Assembly: GCA_017311315.1 (NCBI GenBank)
Contig: CM029627.1
Location: 2,169,805-2,233,804, forward strand
Direction of reading: 5' to 3'
DNA: 64,000 bases
From: Dendrocalamus latiflorus
Lineage: Eukaryota > Streptophyta > Magnoliopsida > Poales > Poaceae
Position numbers and translations under genes: made by a program. Positions 55,184 through 64,000 of this stretch are shown here, one piece after another (position 1 is the stretch's first letter; each line of letters starts with the position of its first letter). The notes beneath the pieces were generated by a model. The model was not told where the DNA came from. It saw only the letters and a program-made list of their open reading frames with translations, and searched no databases.

Positions 55184-57190
55184 CTACCTGAACCACTCGT
55201 GCCGCTCTTGTAGGCCAGACTGAATGCCACGCGTGAACGTGGGCAATGCCACCTTCGATTGTTGCGGCAAGTCGGGGTCACTGTCAGGAGAGAGCCCCCG
55301 TCGGCCTGGAAAGAATGTTCGGTCCTCCGCTGCCCTCTGTGATGATGATGGCTGTAGTAAGGTACTATCCTGTCGCAAGTGCTGTAAGAAAAAGCTGTAG
55401 TGAGAGATAAATGGCAATCGAGTGGATGAACAAATAATTGTCAAATGTTGTAGTGTTGGGCCAAGGCATGTGGAGGATTAGCGAGCGTAGCTGGGATGAC
55501 TGCTGGACTACGATGGACGTGTGGACGATGGTGCTGTGGGCGGTGCTGATGGCGGTGCTGAGGGGGGTGCTGAGGGGGGGTGCGGCATGCTGTCCTCTAT
55601 GACTGCGTCATACAACGGCGTCGTCTCTGTGCCGACCACAACTGATGGTCCTGATCACAGACCTTGCATCATCGTAGATGTTGCGCATTGAAGCTAGCAG
55701 CTGGTCAATGGAGTTGGCCCTCTCACACTGCAAAGCCTGAGCAACCTAGTCATGGATACGATGCAGGCGGTTGTACTGCATGTAAACAAAGAATGAGTTA
55801 AAATGCTTTGCCGCACAGGGTATACTCAGAGTAGTCTCATACCGTCTCGTCATGCTGTGCTGCTTGATGACGATCTGGACCTGCCCGTACAGCAGCCTCG
55901 TGCATGACCTCTCTAGGATGGTGTGGGGCAGGCCCAGTAAGTCTGCTGCGGGTGTGTAGAATGTACCATGCGAGGTACATAGTGTACGTGTCGAGGTCGT
56001 ACGGCCGAGGCTTGTTCACAACCTCTGTGTTCAACCAGTCACGCCACATGTCCATCCACAGCTACTGTGTGCCCCTCCAGTCATCATTCCGTCACCCTCT
56101 TCTCATTTGCCTACAAGTTAATAGACACATTACACAATTAGTACTACAACACATTACTGCATTAAGTAAAGTTACCGTGTAATGATGTACTCATGGGTCT
56201 TCGTTGCAAGTGACTGTCCTGGTAGGGGTGGCACCTACTAGTACAGGCCAAACTGCCTCATGACTCGCTGCGAGTTGTACGGCTCGACGAAGTGGGAGAA
56301 GACCAGGTGGTAGGTCATCAAACAGTACATGTGGTCTTGGTGGCACTGAGATGACAAAGATGACAACCCATGGGGGGCCGGGTTCGCACTGAATTGTGGA
56401 CTCCATGGCCACCAAACTATCTCACCCTCATGAAGAGTCTCGAACTGGTTGTGGAATTCTGGGTATACACGCCTCGTTCTCTCCTTGGCCCACCGTAGCT
56501 GAGCATGTGTCCAACGCGGACCCATTGTCGGCCCATGAATGGGGTCGCTGCCATCACCCTCGTCGTAGAACTCCAGGCTGAACTCGAAAGGGTGCACGGT
56601 ACTGCCAAAGTACGGCTTCCCAACGGGGAAGTGCTCCCATGACCACAACTGTAGGAGGATGTAGCACACCGCAAGGACCGGCTCGCTGGCCGTAGTATGC
56701 TGCGAGGCATCACACAACCTCGGTACATGGTGCTAAGAACTGTAGATCACCAGCTATACTGCGGCACCTGGCCGGGCCAGGCATCCGCCAAGGACTCCGC
56801 AAGGTGTATGTAGCTAGGGTGAATAGAGTCTCCAGTGGTTGTACGAAACAAGACCCACTCGAATAGAAACAACAGGTACGCGATGAAGTGCATCCGCACC
56901 ACCTCCTGAGGCACGTGCACGGGGCATGTCATGTACCGTCGTAGCCATGAATGTGGCACACCGAATTCGTTGTCCGGGATCGGGTGACCGAACTAGTGAC
57001 CCAAGCAGACCTTCAAGTCTGCCGAATTGGGGGGTGGCACTACTGCAGCACCACAAAGTGGTAGAGCTGTAAGCATGGACACGTCCTGAAGAGTAATACT
57101 CATCTCGCCCCACCGGAAGTGGAAGGTGTGAGTTTCTGGTCTCTAACGATCAACGAGTGTGGACAACAACACCGCATCGAGCTGGAACAC
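55184..57190 (-). pseudogene. Plant mobile domain (MAIN-like) pseudogene
   Basis: Minus-strand pieces in PMD order: RPETHTFHFRWGEMSITLQD and VSMLTALPLCG (57050-57180), SWLRRYMTCPVHVP and FIAYLLFLFEWVLF (56750-56950), AVCYILLQLWSWEHFPVGKP and PRWTHAQLRWAKERTRR (56420-56690), VFSHFVEPYNSQRVMRQFG (56240-56300), VDMWRDWLNTEVV and DTYTMYLAWY (55840-56060), and a Ser/Pro-rich end (55184-55444). Stops occur, for example between LVDR and RPETH. Unlike the 26.8-28.8 kb copy, it keeps the central part of the domain. The first exons are cut off by the gypsy fragment. Confidence 0.7.
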
Positions 57191-57194
57191 ATGC

Positions 57195-59025
57195 GGTAGA
57201 TCCCGCTTCCTCGTATTGATCAATTAGTTGACTCTACTGCTGGTTGTGAAATATTAAATTTTCTAGATGCATACTCTGGTTATCACCAGATCAGTATGTC
57301 TTCAGAAGATGAAGAGAAGGCCGCATTTTTTTACGCCATTTGGAGTATTTTGCTACGCCGTTTGGAGTATTTTGCTACGTTAAAATGCCATTTGGCTTGA
57401 AAAATGCTGGTCCAACTTTTCAACGTTTGATGCAATTGACTTTTATACATCAATTGGGCCAAAACTTAGAAGCCAATGTTGATGATCTAGTCATCAAAAG
57501 CATCAAACGACATAATCATATTTCGAACTTGCAGGAGACTTTGACAACCTCAGAAAGCATAGCTTGAAACTCAATCCCAAGAAGTGTGTGTTCAGAGTTT
57601 TTCAGGAAAGTTGCTCGGATTCCTTGTTTCAGCAAGAGGTATCAAGGAAAATCATAAAAAGATCAAGGTCATCGAGCAAATGTGCCCTCCGACCATGAAG
57701 AATGAAGTTCAAAAACTCACCAAGTTCATGGTAGCTCTAAGTTGTTTCATTACACGTCTGGGAGAGAAAGTACTTCCTTTTTTCAAGCTTCTGAGGAAAC
57801 ATGAAGATTTTGAGTGGTCGAAGGAGGCTAACGATGCCTTTGAGGATATCAAGAGGTATCTTAGTGCTCCTATTCTGGTTTCTCTGAAACCAAGCGAAAC
57901 ACTCTTAGTATGTTTGTCGCCACACCATAGGCAATAAGTGTTGTATTGGTTGTAGAACACGAAGGTGTCCAACGACCAGTATACTATGTAAGCGAAGTCT
58001 TAAATGGGCCTACGGAGCGCTACCATCAGATCTAAAAACTCTTATATGCCCTCCTCATGTCTTCGAGAAAGCTAAGAAATTATTTTCAGGCGCATAAAAT
58101 TATTATTCTGTCTGGGTTTCCCTTAGGAGAGGTCCTCTAGAACAGAAAAACAGCCGGGCGCATGGTAAAATGGTCAGTAGAACTTAGGGAGTTCGACCTT
58201 CATTTCATGTCACGAACGACCATTAAATCCCAGATCTTGACAGACTTTGTCGCCGAATGGACAAATCCTGAACCCGTTCAGGATCCTCAATACAACTCCC
58301 ATGACCAGTAGGCATGTACTGTGATGGGTTATGCTAAGCAGCTCGGGAGCTGGGGTGGTCCTGGAATCTCCTGCGGGAGAGACCATAAAGTATGTCATTC
58401 AACCACACTTTTCGGCCACTAATAATGTGGACGAATATGAATGTTTGTTGGCTAGCATACGAGCCACGAAAGCGCTTGGGATTCATTGACTACTCGTGAG
58501 AGGAGACTCTCATCTAGTCATGAATAAGGTCATCAAATAGTATCAATGCTTGAGTTCGACCATGTCTCAGTACTTATCGGAAGTACACAAGCTAAAGAAG
58601 CACTTCTTCAGTTTTGAGTTACAATATATCCCTCGGAAGGGTAACTTTCTCGCTGACCAGTTGGCTCGACTAGTGTTTTTCCTGATCCCAAGTACCACCA
58701 GGAGTCTTCTTGGAGCAACTCCAGAAGTCATCTCTGGCCGAAGGACCAGAGACAACTCCTAATAAGACAGCTTCTCTAGAATACGAGGATACCCAGATGG
58801 CTCCCATCTATGAGTATCTTTAGAATGGTTCTGTACTCGATGATGATCTCGAAGCAAATCGTCTATCCCGCAAGGCCAAAATGTATACTTTGGTCGATGA
58901 GGTACTCTATAAACAGAGTACTCAAGGGGTTCTCATGCGATGCATATCGCAGAAAGAAGGATTACAGCTCCTTAATGACATACATGTGGGTATCTGTGGA
59001 GCACATGCCTCTTATAGAACGCTGG
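57195..59025 (+). mobile_element. Ty3-gypsy pol fragment (RT, RNase H, integrase start)
   Basis: From IPLPRIDQLVDSTAG and FLDAYSGYHQISM through KMPFGLKNAGPTFQRLM, VDDLVIKS (Tyr of YVDD replaced by Asn) and FLVSARGI to an RNase H-like part and the integrase zinc-finger start HVGICGAHASYRT. Frames shift several times. A 22-29-bp tandem duplication at about 57333-57378 doubles tttggagtattttgctac. The fragment starts abruptly inside reverse transcriptase and is cut at 59025 by the next element. Confidence 0.8.
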
Positions 59026-60523
59026 TGTAGGATCAAGGATACCGACTAGAGGGGGGTGAATAGGAGGTTTTTAGATTTTTCTTGTTCACTTAATTAATTC
59101 TTCACAATTTAAGTAACAATGAAGTAAAGCAATTAATCCTATGCAATTCTAGTTATCAACTTAGCTCTAAACAATTAAATGATCACAGTGAAGCAAATAA
59201 ACAAGAGCAAGAGAGACAAGAGACACAACCGATATTTTACCGTGGTGATCGGAAACTTGCCTGTTTCCACTAGTCCACGTTGAGGTTAGCCCGAACAAAT
59301 CGGACCGACTCCACGAATTTGAGTCGAAACACCTCGGTCACTAATGTAGCTCTTCCCCGCTCCGGGTAGGTGAGCTCCAACCTTCACAATCCGTCGGGCC
59401 TTCTCACAACCTTCTTGAGAAGATCACCGATTTCCCTTCCGCCCAACCGTCCAAGTGCAGGCAAGCACTAAGAGTAACAAATCTTGGGCTTTGCTTGAAT
59501 GCAAACTAGTGCCAATTGGATTTGCAAATAAAAACTCTAGCACTAAATGCTCAACCACCTCACTTTGATGTGCAAAGGAAGAATTGAGGTGAAATGAATG
59601 CTCTAGGGCTTAAGAATTGTGCAATGAGTCTCTAACCAATGCCCTTGTGCAGTGGTGGGGGGTATTTATAGCCTCCACCAACCAAACTAGCCGTTTGACA
59701 CAATTTTCCGCAAAAATCAGGATGAGCGGTACTATCGCCCTGTTGGGGCCGGTACTACCGCTCCCAAATCTTGCGTCAGAACGGCTCTGTCAGACGAGCA
59801 CAGTGACCGTTGGATTTGGCGGCGCGGTACTACCGCCGTTGACATTTGCGGTACTACCGCTCTCCGGTAGTACCGCAAAGTCGGCGCGGTACTACCGCTC
59901 TGGCCGACATCCAAAAGGTCCAGATTCTGGCGCTCTCTGGAAAAAATGATCCGCTCTGAGGTCGGATCTTCCGGAGGCCGGAAGTACCGCTGAATAGTGC
60001 GGTACTACCGCTCAGTGCGGTAGTACCGACGTTAAAACGGCCGGTACTTCCGTTTCCACACGACTTCAATTCGGTGCTCTCTGGAAAAATTGATCCGCTC
60101 TGAGGTCGGATCTTCCGCTCGCCGGTAGTACCGGCGTATTACACAGCGGTACTACCGCTCTTCCAGACAGAGCACAGAAAAAGGTATTTAAAGCAATTTA
60201 AATGAGTGCATGCTTCTAAACATGATCCAATTGGCACAAGAAATCTGTTTTCCAACTACTTGCCAAGATCCCTCTTTATGGTACGGTTATCTACCCTATA
60301 ATCCGGTCTTCCACCATTCTCCTAAGACCGGTAAAATAAAAAGGGTCCTATTCTAAATGTACCTCTGTCTTGAACCAGCTTGAGTCTTCTTTTATGTTCT
60401 TTAGTTTGCATCTTGTCACCATCACATGGATTTGACCTTCGCATGCTCATACAAAACATTAGTCCCATATTCATATAAGTTGATCAATTACCAAAACCAT
60501 TTTTAGGGGCCTAGATGCTTTCA
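59026..60523 (-). repeat. Sirevirus 3' LTR, 1,498 bp
   Basis: Plus strand TGTAGGATCAAGGATACCG to GATGCTTTCA, so on the element strand it runs TGAAAGCATC to ATCCTACA. 59720-60160 contains about a dozen copies of the palindromic word GCGGTACTACCGC and its variants. The gaggggggtgaatagg phrase near the LTR 3' end is common in plant copia LTRs. Confidence 0.8.
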
Positions 60524-60538
60524 ATCTCCCCCTTTTTG
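60524..60538 (-). other. Polypurine tract
   Basis: On the element strand, ccaaaaagggggaga directly precedes the LTR start TGAAAGC. It is the priming site for plus-strand DNA synthesis. Confidence 0.8.
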
Positions 60539-60971
60539 GTAATCGATGACAACCCAATTTGTGTGAAGATTAAGGATTTTGAGTATACCACTTTTTTTTA
60601 ATAAAAGTTGTATATTCTTTTGTGGCCTTTGAATGAAAGGAGTTCTTTTTGCAATATGTTTTGAATGGACATGAATTGAACTATTTCATTTAACAGACCA
60701 AGGAGGGAATGAGCTCCCCCTAAACATGTGCATGGATAAAAATGACATTCATACACAATACACAAGGCAAATATAACATAAAAGCTAAGAGAAAAGCGTA
60801 GTGAATATATCATAACCAAATATCCAAAATATCCATGAAAATAGATAAAGTACATTACATCCAATAATTCATTACATCCCAAAAAGATAATAGACAATAG
60901 TAGAGGCAAGGACACACACTCCATCCACACACACTTTCTTCTCCCCCTTTGGCATCAAGAACAAAAAGGAA

Positions 60972-62296
60972 TCACTCCCGAGGAGGAGAAGGATCACGAC
61001 GAGAGCGGGTGCGGCGAGTGAAGTGAATGGGCGGCTGAGAGAGAGACTGCTCCAGAGTTGCAACACGACCATCTAGTGAAGCCAGTCGATCGTCAACGGA
61101 GTTCAATCTGGAGGTAATGGCGGAAAGTCCCTCTAGTATGGTGGAGAAGGCCTGGGAGATCGAGGGCTGACCAGGCTCCTGTGGTTGAGCTGCTGGGTCT
61201 GCTGCTAGTGCCTGTTCAGCTCCTGCTGCCGCGGAAGAAGATCCTGCTCCCGGATCTGCATGTCGTGCTCTGACATTTGAAGGAATGGGAGCATCTGGTC
61301 GTGGCTTATATGGCTTGTGAACTCCACCACAACCACCCTGGAACTCCATCTTGGACTTAATTAGGGCCATGATGTAAGGCGCATACTTAATGCGCTTGAT
61401 CCGATCATTCTTAGAAGATGCTATCTCTCGAATGATCACATCCACTACATCAAACTTCTGACCTCTCATGATGTAATCAATCATGTTCCATGTATGGCCT
61501 CTTATAGCGTCGAAGTTACCGCTCTTAGGAAAGAAGGAGTGGTTGATTATGCGGTTTACTAGACCAGGGAGAGGGAGGAGGGCAATGTTCTTGCCTGGAA
61601 CAAATCTCTCAGCAGGGTTGTAGTAGATGGATATGGCATGTATGTCAAGAGGTGCCTTGTCATATACCTTTTCAAAAGAGCTCAGCTCTGCCCTAAGAAC
61701 TAGCTCAAAATCATGCTTGGTTGCCTCAAACTTCTGGAAAGCTGACATCCATGACATATGCTGAAAATCTGGAGACACATAGACCGTGGCATAGAACTGT
61801 CTTATCATCTCCTCATTGTAGTCACATCCTTTAGCCACGAGCTGGGACAATCCGACTCTCTGAAATAGCCTGAAAGCTCCATCAAATTTGTCTACAGAGT
61901 CAATATAATCCCAATCCACCCACTTATGATCGGCAAACTGGCGGTCCGGACCATATAGCTGATCAAAGATTAGCTCCTGAAAGCGAGTGTGGAACTTGGG
62001 ATTGACTGAGTTGGATGGTAGCTCAAACTGGTCCCGGTGCCTCAGCTTGCATACTCATCAGCGGAGATCTTCTTGAGATCAATATCAAGGTTCTCCCTTT
62101 CTGTTAGATCCTCCTCGGAAGACTCCATGGGAGAACTGATCCGCTGTTCAGCCTCTGACTCAGACTCCAAAGGATCTGCAGGACCTTTCCCTCTGTCCTG
62201 AACTGCCTCGGAAGAGGAAGGAATGGTCGGAATGCCTGACGAGTCCCCGGAGGCGGAGGAGTACCTTCTCCTGCCGGCTCTTCGAGTTCTAGCCAT
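60972..62296 (-). pseudogene. Envelope-like / putative plant transposon protein ORF, one frameshift
   Basis: Begins MARTRRAGRRRYSSASGD with an acidic, Ser-rich front (62042-62296). A second frame to 60972 holds DGAFRLFQRVGLSQLVAKG, GKNIALLPLPGLVNRII and a late Gln/Ala-rich segment with a heptad-like stretch (LSAITSRLNSVDDRLASL) before an Arg/Pro end. The two frames overlap at about 62041 and differ by one base, within a short A run. The family is known from the extra ORF of Sireviruses. Its function is not established. Apart from this break the frame is long and open, so the element looks fairly young. Confidence 0.65.
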
Positions 62297-62388
62297 CTAG
62301 AAACATGAGAGGATTGATAAGAAGCAAGGAGTAAAGGATCAAACTGGATTAAGCAAAAGCTGAAGTGAAATTTGCTTTGCTGTCAGGA

Positions 62389-62960
62389 AGGCCGGTAGTA
62401 CCGTTGAACGGTAGTACCGCGCCTGTCGAGCGGTAGTACCGATTCCTGGCAGATTCTAGGGTTTCAACAATGTATCTAGATTTTTGGAGTTTTTCTTGGA
62501 TGAAATCCATGAATAAAGTGTGTATATACTTTAAAACTCCAAATCCAGGCATTTACCCAAGAATCAACTAGCAAAATCATCAACATTTTGAATTATTCTA
62601 CAAGTTTGATCTAGGGTATAACAAATGGATCAAAACATGAGATAGATCTGAAATACCTCAAGGACTGGAGGAGGTGGATCCTTTGGATATGAGATGACTC
62701 GAAAATCCGAAGAAATCCCCTCTCGATTTGAAGATCCAAGAGGCGGTTTTGAGGGAGTATTATGGGGAGAGAGAGAGGGAAAGAAGAGAAGAGCGGGCGG
62801 AAAAAGGACACGGACGATCCGCTCGCAAGAGAGTGGGCCACCAAGGGAACCCTTGGGCCCGAGCATTTTATGCGCTTAAGTCATAAGCGGTAGTACCGCT
62901 GAGAAGGCCGGTAGTACCGCTCACCGGAAGTACCGCGGGAGATAGCGGTAGTTCCGATTA
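62389..62960. repeat. Second patch of GGTAGTACCG palindromes, internal to the Sirevirus
   Basis: At 62390-62450 and 62885-62960 the words ggtagtaccgttgaacggta, gcggtagtaccgattcc and ggtagtaccgctcaccgga repeat the LTR motif, on either side of a purine-rich stretch upstream of the envelope-like ORF. Confidence 0.75.
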
Positions 62961-63099
62961 TTCTGGAACTTTGCTGAATTTGAACTTTAGGGCTTGATTA
63001 TATGCAAATGATCCCTAGTTTTGCACTCGATTAAAGTCATTTAGGATCATTATGCATCAATTGAGCTATTGCTATACTTTGAAACTAGTTTTTATGATT

Positions 63100-64000
63100 T
63101 CAAGCTACATTTGAGTAGTCTATGACATTTAATTCATTCCTCAATTTGCAAAAGCGGCTTTCGTCTAATGGTTTAGTGAAAATGTCCGCTAGTTGATCTT
63201 CGGTTCGGACGTGGCTAATTTCAATGTCTCCCTTGCTCACATGATCTCTCAAGAAATGGTGGCGTATATCTATATGCTTGATTCTTGAGTGTTGAACGGG
63301 GTTGTTGGATATTTTGATTGCACTATCATTATCACACAAAAGAGGCATTTTATCAAAATTAATCCCATAATCCAACAATGTTTGCCTCATCCAAAGTAAT
63401 TGAGCACAACAACTACCCGCGGAAATATATTCGGCTTCGGCGGTTGAGAGGGCTACGGAGTTTTGTTTCTTAGATGACCAATATACTAGAGACCTTCCTA
63501 GCAATTGGCAACTACCCGAGGTGCTTTTTCTATCCACTTTGCAACCCGCATAATCGGAATCCGAATATCCAATTAACTCAAATTTTGCACCTTTGGGAAA
63601 CCAAAGCCCTATATTTGAGGAATGCTTTAAATACCTTAGAATCCTCTTTACGGCCACTAAATGGCACTCTTTTGGAGAAGCTTGAAAACGTGCACACATG
63701 GAAACACTAAACATAATGTCGGACCTAGATGCGGTAAGATAAAGCAAGCTACCAATCATGGATCTATAAAGCTTTAAATCTACCGACTTACCTCCTTCGT
63801 TGAGGTCTAGATGCCCGTTTGTTGCCATGGGTGTCTTGATGGGTTTTGCTTCTTCCATTCCGAATCTCTTAAGTAAATCTTTGACGTACTTCGTTTGGCT
63901 TATGAACGTCCCGTCTTTAAGTTGTTTGATTTGAAGTCCAAGGAAGTAGCTTAGCTCACCAATCATTGACATCTCAAATTCCCTAGACATCATCTCACCA
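63100..64000 (-). CDS. Sirevirus pol, C-terminal reverse transcriptase and RNase H (partial)
   Basis: An open frame runs from the window edge to a stop at 63100. It includes FEMSMIGELSYFLGLQIKQ, KRFGMEEAKPIKTPM, GSLLYLTASRSDIMF, YSDSDYAGCKVDRKSTSG, CDNDSAIKISNNPVQHSR and HIDIRHHFLRDHV. These are the end of the reverse transcriptase thumb and RNase H of copia elements, in a form typical of Sireviruses. No breaks are seen. The N-terminal part with YVDD lies outside the window. Confidence 0.9.
   Translation of the reverse strand, partial: GEMMSREFEMSMIGELSYFLGLQIKQLKDGTFISQTKYVKDLLKRFGMEEAKPIKTPMATNGHLDLNEGGKSVDLKLYRSMIGSLLYLTASRSDIMFSVSMCARFQASPKECHLVAVKRILRYLKHSSNIGLWFPKGAKFELIGYSDSDYAGCKVDRKSTSGSCQLLGRSLVYWSSKKQNSVALSTAEAEYISAGSCCAQLLWMRQTLLDYGINFDKMPLLCDNDSAIKISNNPVQHSRIKHIDIRHHFLRDHVSKGDIEISHVRTEDQLADIFTKPLDESRFCKLRNELNVIDYSNVA

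Larger units (their letters stand above)
50550..57190 (-). mobile_element. Older PMD/GRF zinc-finger transposon (left part)
   Basis: Contains, from left to right, a sub-terminal palindrome array (50655-50815), a minus-strand GRF zinc-finger relic, a 29-bp minisatellite, two plus-strand GRF zinc-finger genes and a minus-strand PMD pseudogene. Sequence near 51475-51540 (aataaatttcataataaa, then ggttacatgcataaaa) matches 26708-26770 of the intact MULE, supporting a shared origin. The left end is approximate. The right end is lost or lies beyond the window because a gypsy fragment abuts the PMD frame at about 57190. Confidence 0.55.
59026..64000 (-). mobile_element. Sirevirus-type Ty1-copia element (3' part)
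   Basis: Minus strand order from the window end: intact end of pol, a gap, an envelope-like ORF, a purine tract and the 3' LTR. An extra ORF between pol and the 3' LTR is the mark of Sireviruses among plant copia elements. It is inserted in the gypsy fragment. The left target pentamer would be GCTGG (59021-59025), with the right one outside the window. Confidence 0.8.

Noticed and set aside
60598..60930. 110-residue hydrophobic minus frame inside the Sirevirus
   Set aside because: Lies between the envelope-like ORF and the LTR in AT-rich DNA, with no motif and a poor start; probably chance.

Overview
The window is nuclear DNA from a grass (Poaceae). It has few genes, several spliced plant genes with GC-rich first exons, and many nested LTR retrotransposons, MITEs, hAT, PIF/Harbinger and Mutator-like elements. 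The strongest marker is an ortholog of LIGULELESS1 (SBP-box factor) with a class III peroxidase and a farnesyl-diphosphate-synthase-like gene nearby. From memory this resembles the end of the long arm of rice chromosome 4, but I could not check that. The LG1 protein reads slightly more like the maize/panicoid form than the rice form, so a PACMAD grass is my guess. The species is not determined.

Layout of host genes: a small two-exon membrane-protein gene (715-1010, minus); an FPPS-like prenyltransferase in 12 exons (7009-23959, plus) whose first intron is 14.4 kb of stacked transposons; a four-exon secretory peroxidase (31539-35004, plus); LG1 in three exons (45428-47976, minus). All four reconstruct with GT/AG introns and no internal stop. 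A possible orphan exon of an unknown gene lies at 29841-29983.

Layout of mobile DNA: a hAT transposase relic, a LINE tail and several MITEs at 2-7 kb; a degenerate Ty1-copia element, a 2.6-kb solo LTR and other repeats inside FPPS intron 1; a very clean Mutator-like element (26226-29772) with 135-bp identical terminal inverted repeats and a perfect 10-bp target duplication that carries a plant-mobile-domain (PMD, MAIN-like) gene and no transposase; PIF-like MITEs and a small hAT at 39.5-41.1 kb; a second, older PMD element at about 50.5-57.2 kb that also carries GRF-type zinc-finger genes beside a 29-bp minisatellite; a Ty3-gypsy pol fragment (57195-59025); and, inserted in it, a Sirevirus-type copia element with an envelope-like ORF (59026 to the window end).

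The most interesting items are the FPPS-like enzyme, which has lost both bulky residues that cap product length, and the PMD/GRF transposons, whose two examples share a design (gene on the minus strand, sub-terminal arrays of short palindromes) but use different palindrome sequences. Several unrelated elements here carry arrays of short palindromes near their ends or in their LTRs.
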